64,000 nt of DNA, taken from Arachis hypogaea. Its lineage: Eukaryota > Streptophyta > Magnoliopsida > Fabales > Fabaceae. The notes beneath the pieces were generated by a model. It was not told the origin of the DNA and ran no database searches. It was given only the letters and a program-made list of their open reading frames with translations. Below are positions 62,638 to 64,000 of the stretch, piece after piece. Position 1 is the stretch's first letter. Each line of letters opens with the position of its first letter. Both the position numbers and the translations under genes were made by a program. Location of the stretch: NCBI RefSeq assembly GCF_003086295.3, contig NC_092048.1, forward strand, positions 1,741,001-1,805,000. The letters are read 5' to 3'.

Positions 62638-64000
62638 ATGTCTATCATCACTGGCTTCAAATCCCTAACTACCATGGCAGAATCATGCCTTCTCTCTCCT
62701 CCTTCTTCTCTCTTCCATTCCAAACACATCACCCATTCAAATTCCAAACCCCACCACCACACTCTCTTCAAACTCGCTTGCCCATTCCCTTCCCTCTCTC
62801 TTTCTCTCACCGCAAGGCGCCATCATCACGTGCTCACTCACGTGGCCCAAACCTCCGACTGGGCCCAGCAAGAGGAAGACAACACTCTCACCTTGGAACA
62901 GCAAGAAGCTGAAGAACCTGCACTTTCAGATTGGGAACCCAGCGCTGAAATCGTAGGCGAAGCTGAAGTTGCTGAAGCCGAAGACGCAGACGAAGAAGAA
63001 GAAGAAGGAGAAGAAGAAGGAGGGGATTTTGTTGAGCCACCAGAGGAAGCGAAAATCTTCGTTGGAAACTTGCCTTATGACGTTGATAGCCAGAAACTCG
63101 CCATGCTTTTCGAGCAAGCTGGAACCGTTGAAATTGCCGAGGTAACTAACAAAACGAACCAACACTCTTCGGTTTTAGTGTTAGGTTTTCTGCTTTCTGC
63201 TCAATTGAGTTACAATTATTAGTGAATTGTTAAAAAAAATCATTTTTACCAAGAAGCATATGCACTACTATAATTGTTTAGGTGTATACTGTTTCATTGT
63301 GTTTGTAATGGCTTGTGATGACTTTTGAGTTTTGAAGATGTTAGTTCTTTATTTTTTGGGTTTTTATTAGTTTTGTATGTTGTATTATGACACTTATGTG
63401 TTTGTTTTTATAGCTTTTTCAAAGATGTTTGTGTTCTGTGTTGAATATGTACTTCATGATTCTGAAGGTATTGTGGTATTGTGGCTGTGGCTTTAGGTTA
63501 TTTACAACAGGGACACTGACCAGAGTCGCGGGTTTGGCTTCGTGACGATGAGTACTGTCGAGGAAGCTGAGGCTGCTGTGGATAAGTTCCACCGCTATGT
63601 AAGTTCTTCTTCCACTTGTAGCTGATATCACTAGTTTTGTGCTGTGTATGATGCTAATTTGTCTGAGTTTGGAGTTAGTTTCCTATTGAATTAGGAGGAT
63701 TGGAAACGCTAAATAGCTTTTGAATTCAAAAATTTCTCATGAACACTTTTGGTGTATGTATTTCTGAGGAGATACTGAACTTAGTTGTGTGTGCTAGAAG
63801 CTTTTTTTTTATATGTTTTCCAATTAACCAGTGAGGAAACATAAAATTGCACCGAGCAATGTAATGGATCCCTGTTGTGTGTTTATCTGTTGGATTCTAA
63901 TGAGGACAGAAAAGTTCAATTTGCAATTGGAGCTGTAACCAATACTCCACACAATTATTTGCAATACTTTTGTATGTAGATCAATGACCTTATTTTTCAC
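62638..64000 (+). CDS. CP31A: Chloroplast ribonucleoprotein, CP31 type (5' part only)
   Basis: Two exons are inside the window, 62638-63141 and 63497-63598; the gene continues past the end. The N-terminus is a Ser/His-rich plastid transit peptide, leading to [10 protein letters not shown], an acidic Glu/Asp-rich domain, and the first [27 protein letters not shown] (RNP2), then [18 protein letters not shown] (RNP1). The Met at 62638 was taken because [15 protein letters not shown] aligns with the start of Arabidopsis CP31A as I recall it; Met 62674 (ACCATGG) is an alternative. CP31 proteins bind chloroplast mRNAs and help editing and stability. The second RRM is expected outside the window. 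Confidence 0.88.

Overview
The window is AT-rich nuclear DNA of a flowering plant. Genes have many small exons with GT-AG introns, and the spaces between them are filled with MITEs, tRNA-derived SINEs, a CACTA element, a Mutator-like element and Copia-type LTR pieces. The protein set (HAM-type MYST acetyltransferase, RGLG copine-RING ligase, PPR protein of the E+ class, raffinose synthase, CP31-type chloroplast ribonucleoprotein) is that of a eudicot. A legume, possibly Arachis, is my inference from the repeats and codon style; it is not proved by the sequence.

Layout. 0.5-3.6 kb: a tandem cluster of intronless WRN/WEX-like 3'-5' exonuclease genes on the minus strand (one 3' fragment, two intact copies). 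4.1-12.4 kb: a nest of transposable elements (147-bp MITE, decayed CACTA with a solo LTR inside it, a truncated LTR element between ~600-bp direct repeats, another MITE). 12.7-13.3 kb: an inverted, broken exonuclease copy. 14.9-17.3 kb: a three-exon CYP71-type P450. 18.4-22.5 kb: HAM histone acetyltransferase. 23.3-26.3 kb, convergent: a ten-exon chloroplast rhodanese-like protein. 27.1-29.1 kb: an intronless PHO2/UBC24-like E2 whose catalytic Cys is Asn, plus the 5' relic of a second copy. 29.1-33.1 kb: gene-free, with MITE and SINE. 33.1-38.3 kb: RGLG RING ligase. 39.95-41.66 kb: a deleted Mutator-like element with a 9-bp target duplication. 43.6-45.9 kb: PPR gene. 46.8-49.1 kb: glyoxal/galactose-oxidase-like gene. 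50.2-50.8 kb: a fourth, intact exonuclease paralogue. 50.8-56.3 kb: gene-free repeats. 56.4-61.7 kb: raffinose synthase-like gene with 13 exons. 62.6 kb to the end: the first two exons of a CP31-type chloroplast RNA-binding protein.

The genes are mostly unrelated neighbours, as is usual in plants; there is no operon-like logic. Two gene families show local birth and death: the exonuclease copies and the E2-like gene with its relic. Spliced models were assembled by hand. For the P450, HAM, rhodanese, RGLG, oxidase and raffinose synthase genes the exon lengths sum to an exact number of codons and give family-typical proteins (519, 445, 290, 444, 579 and 767 aa).
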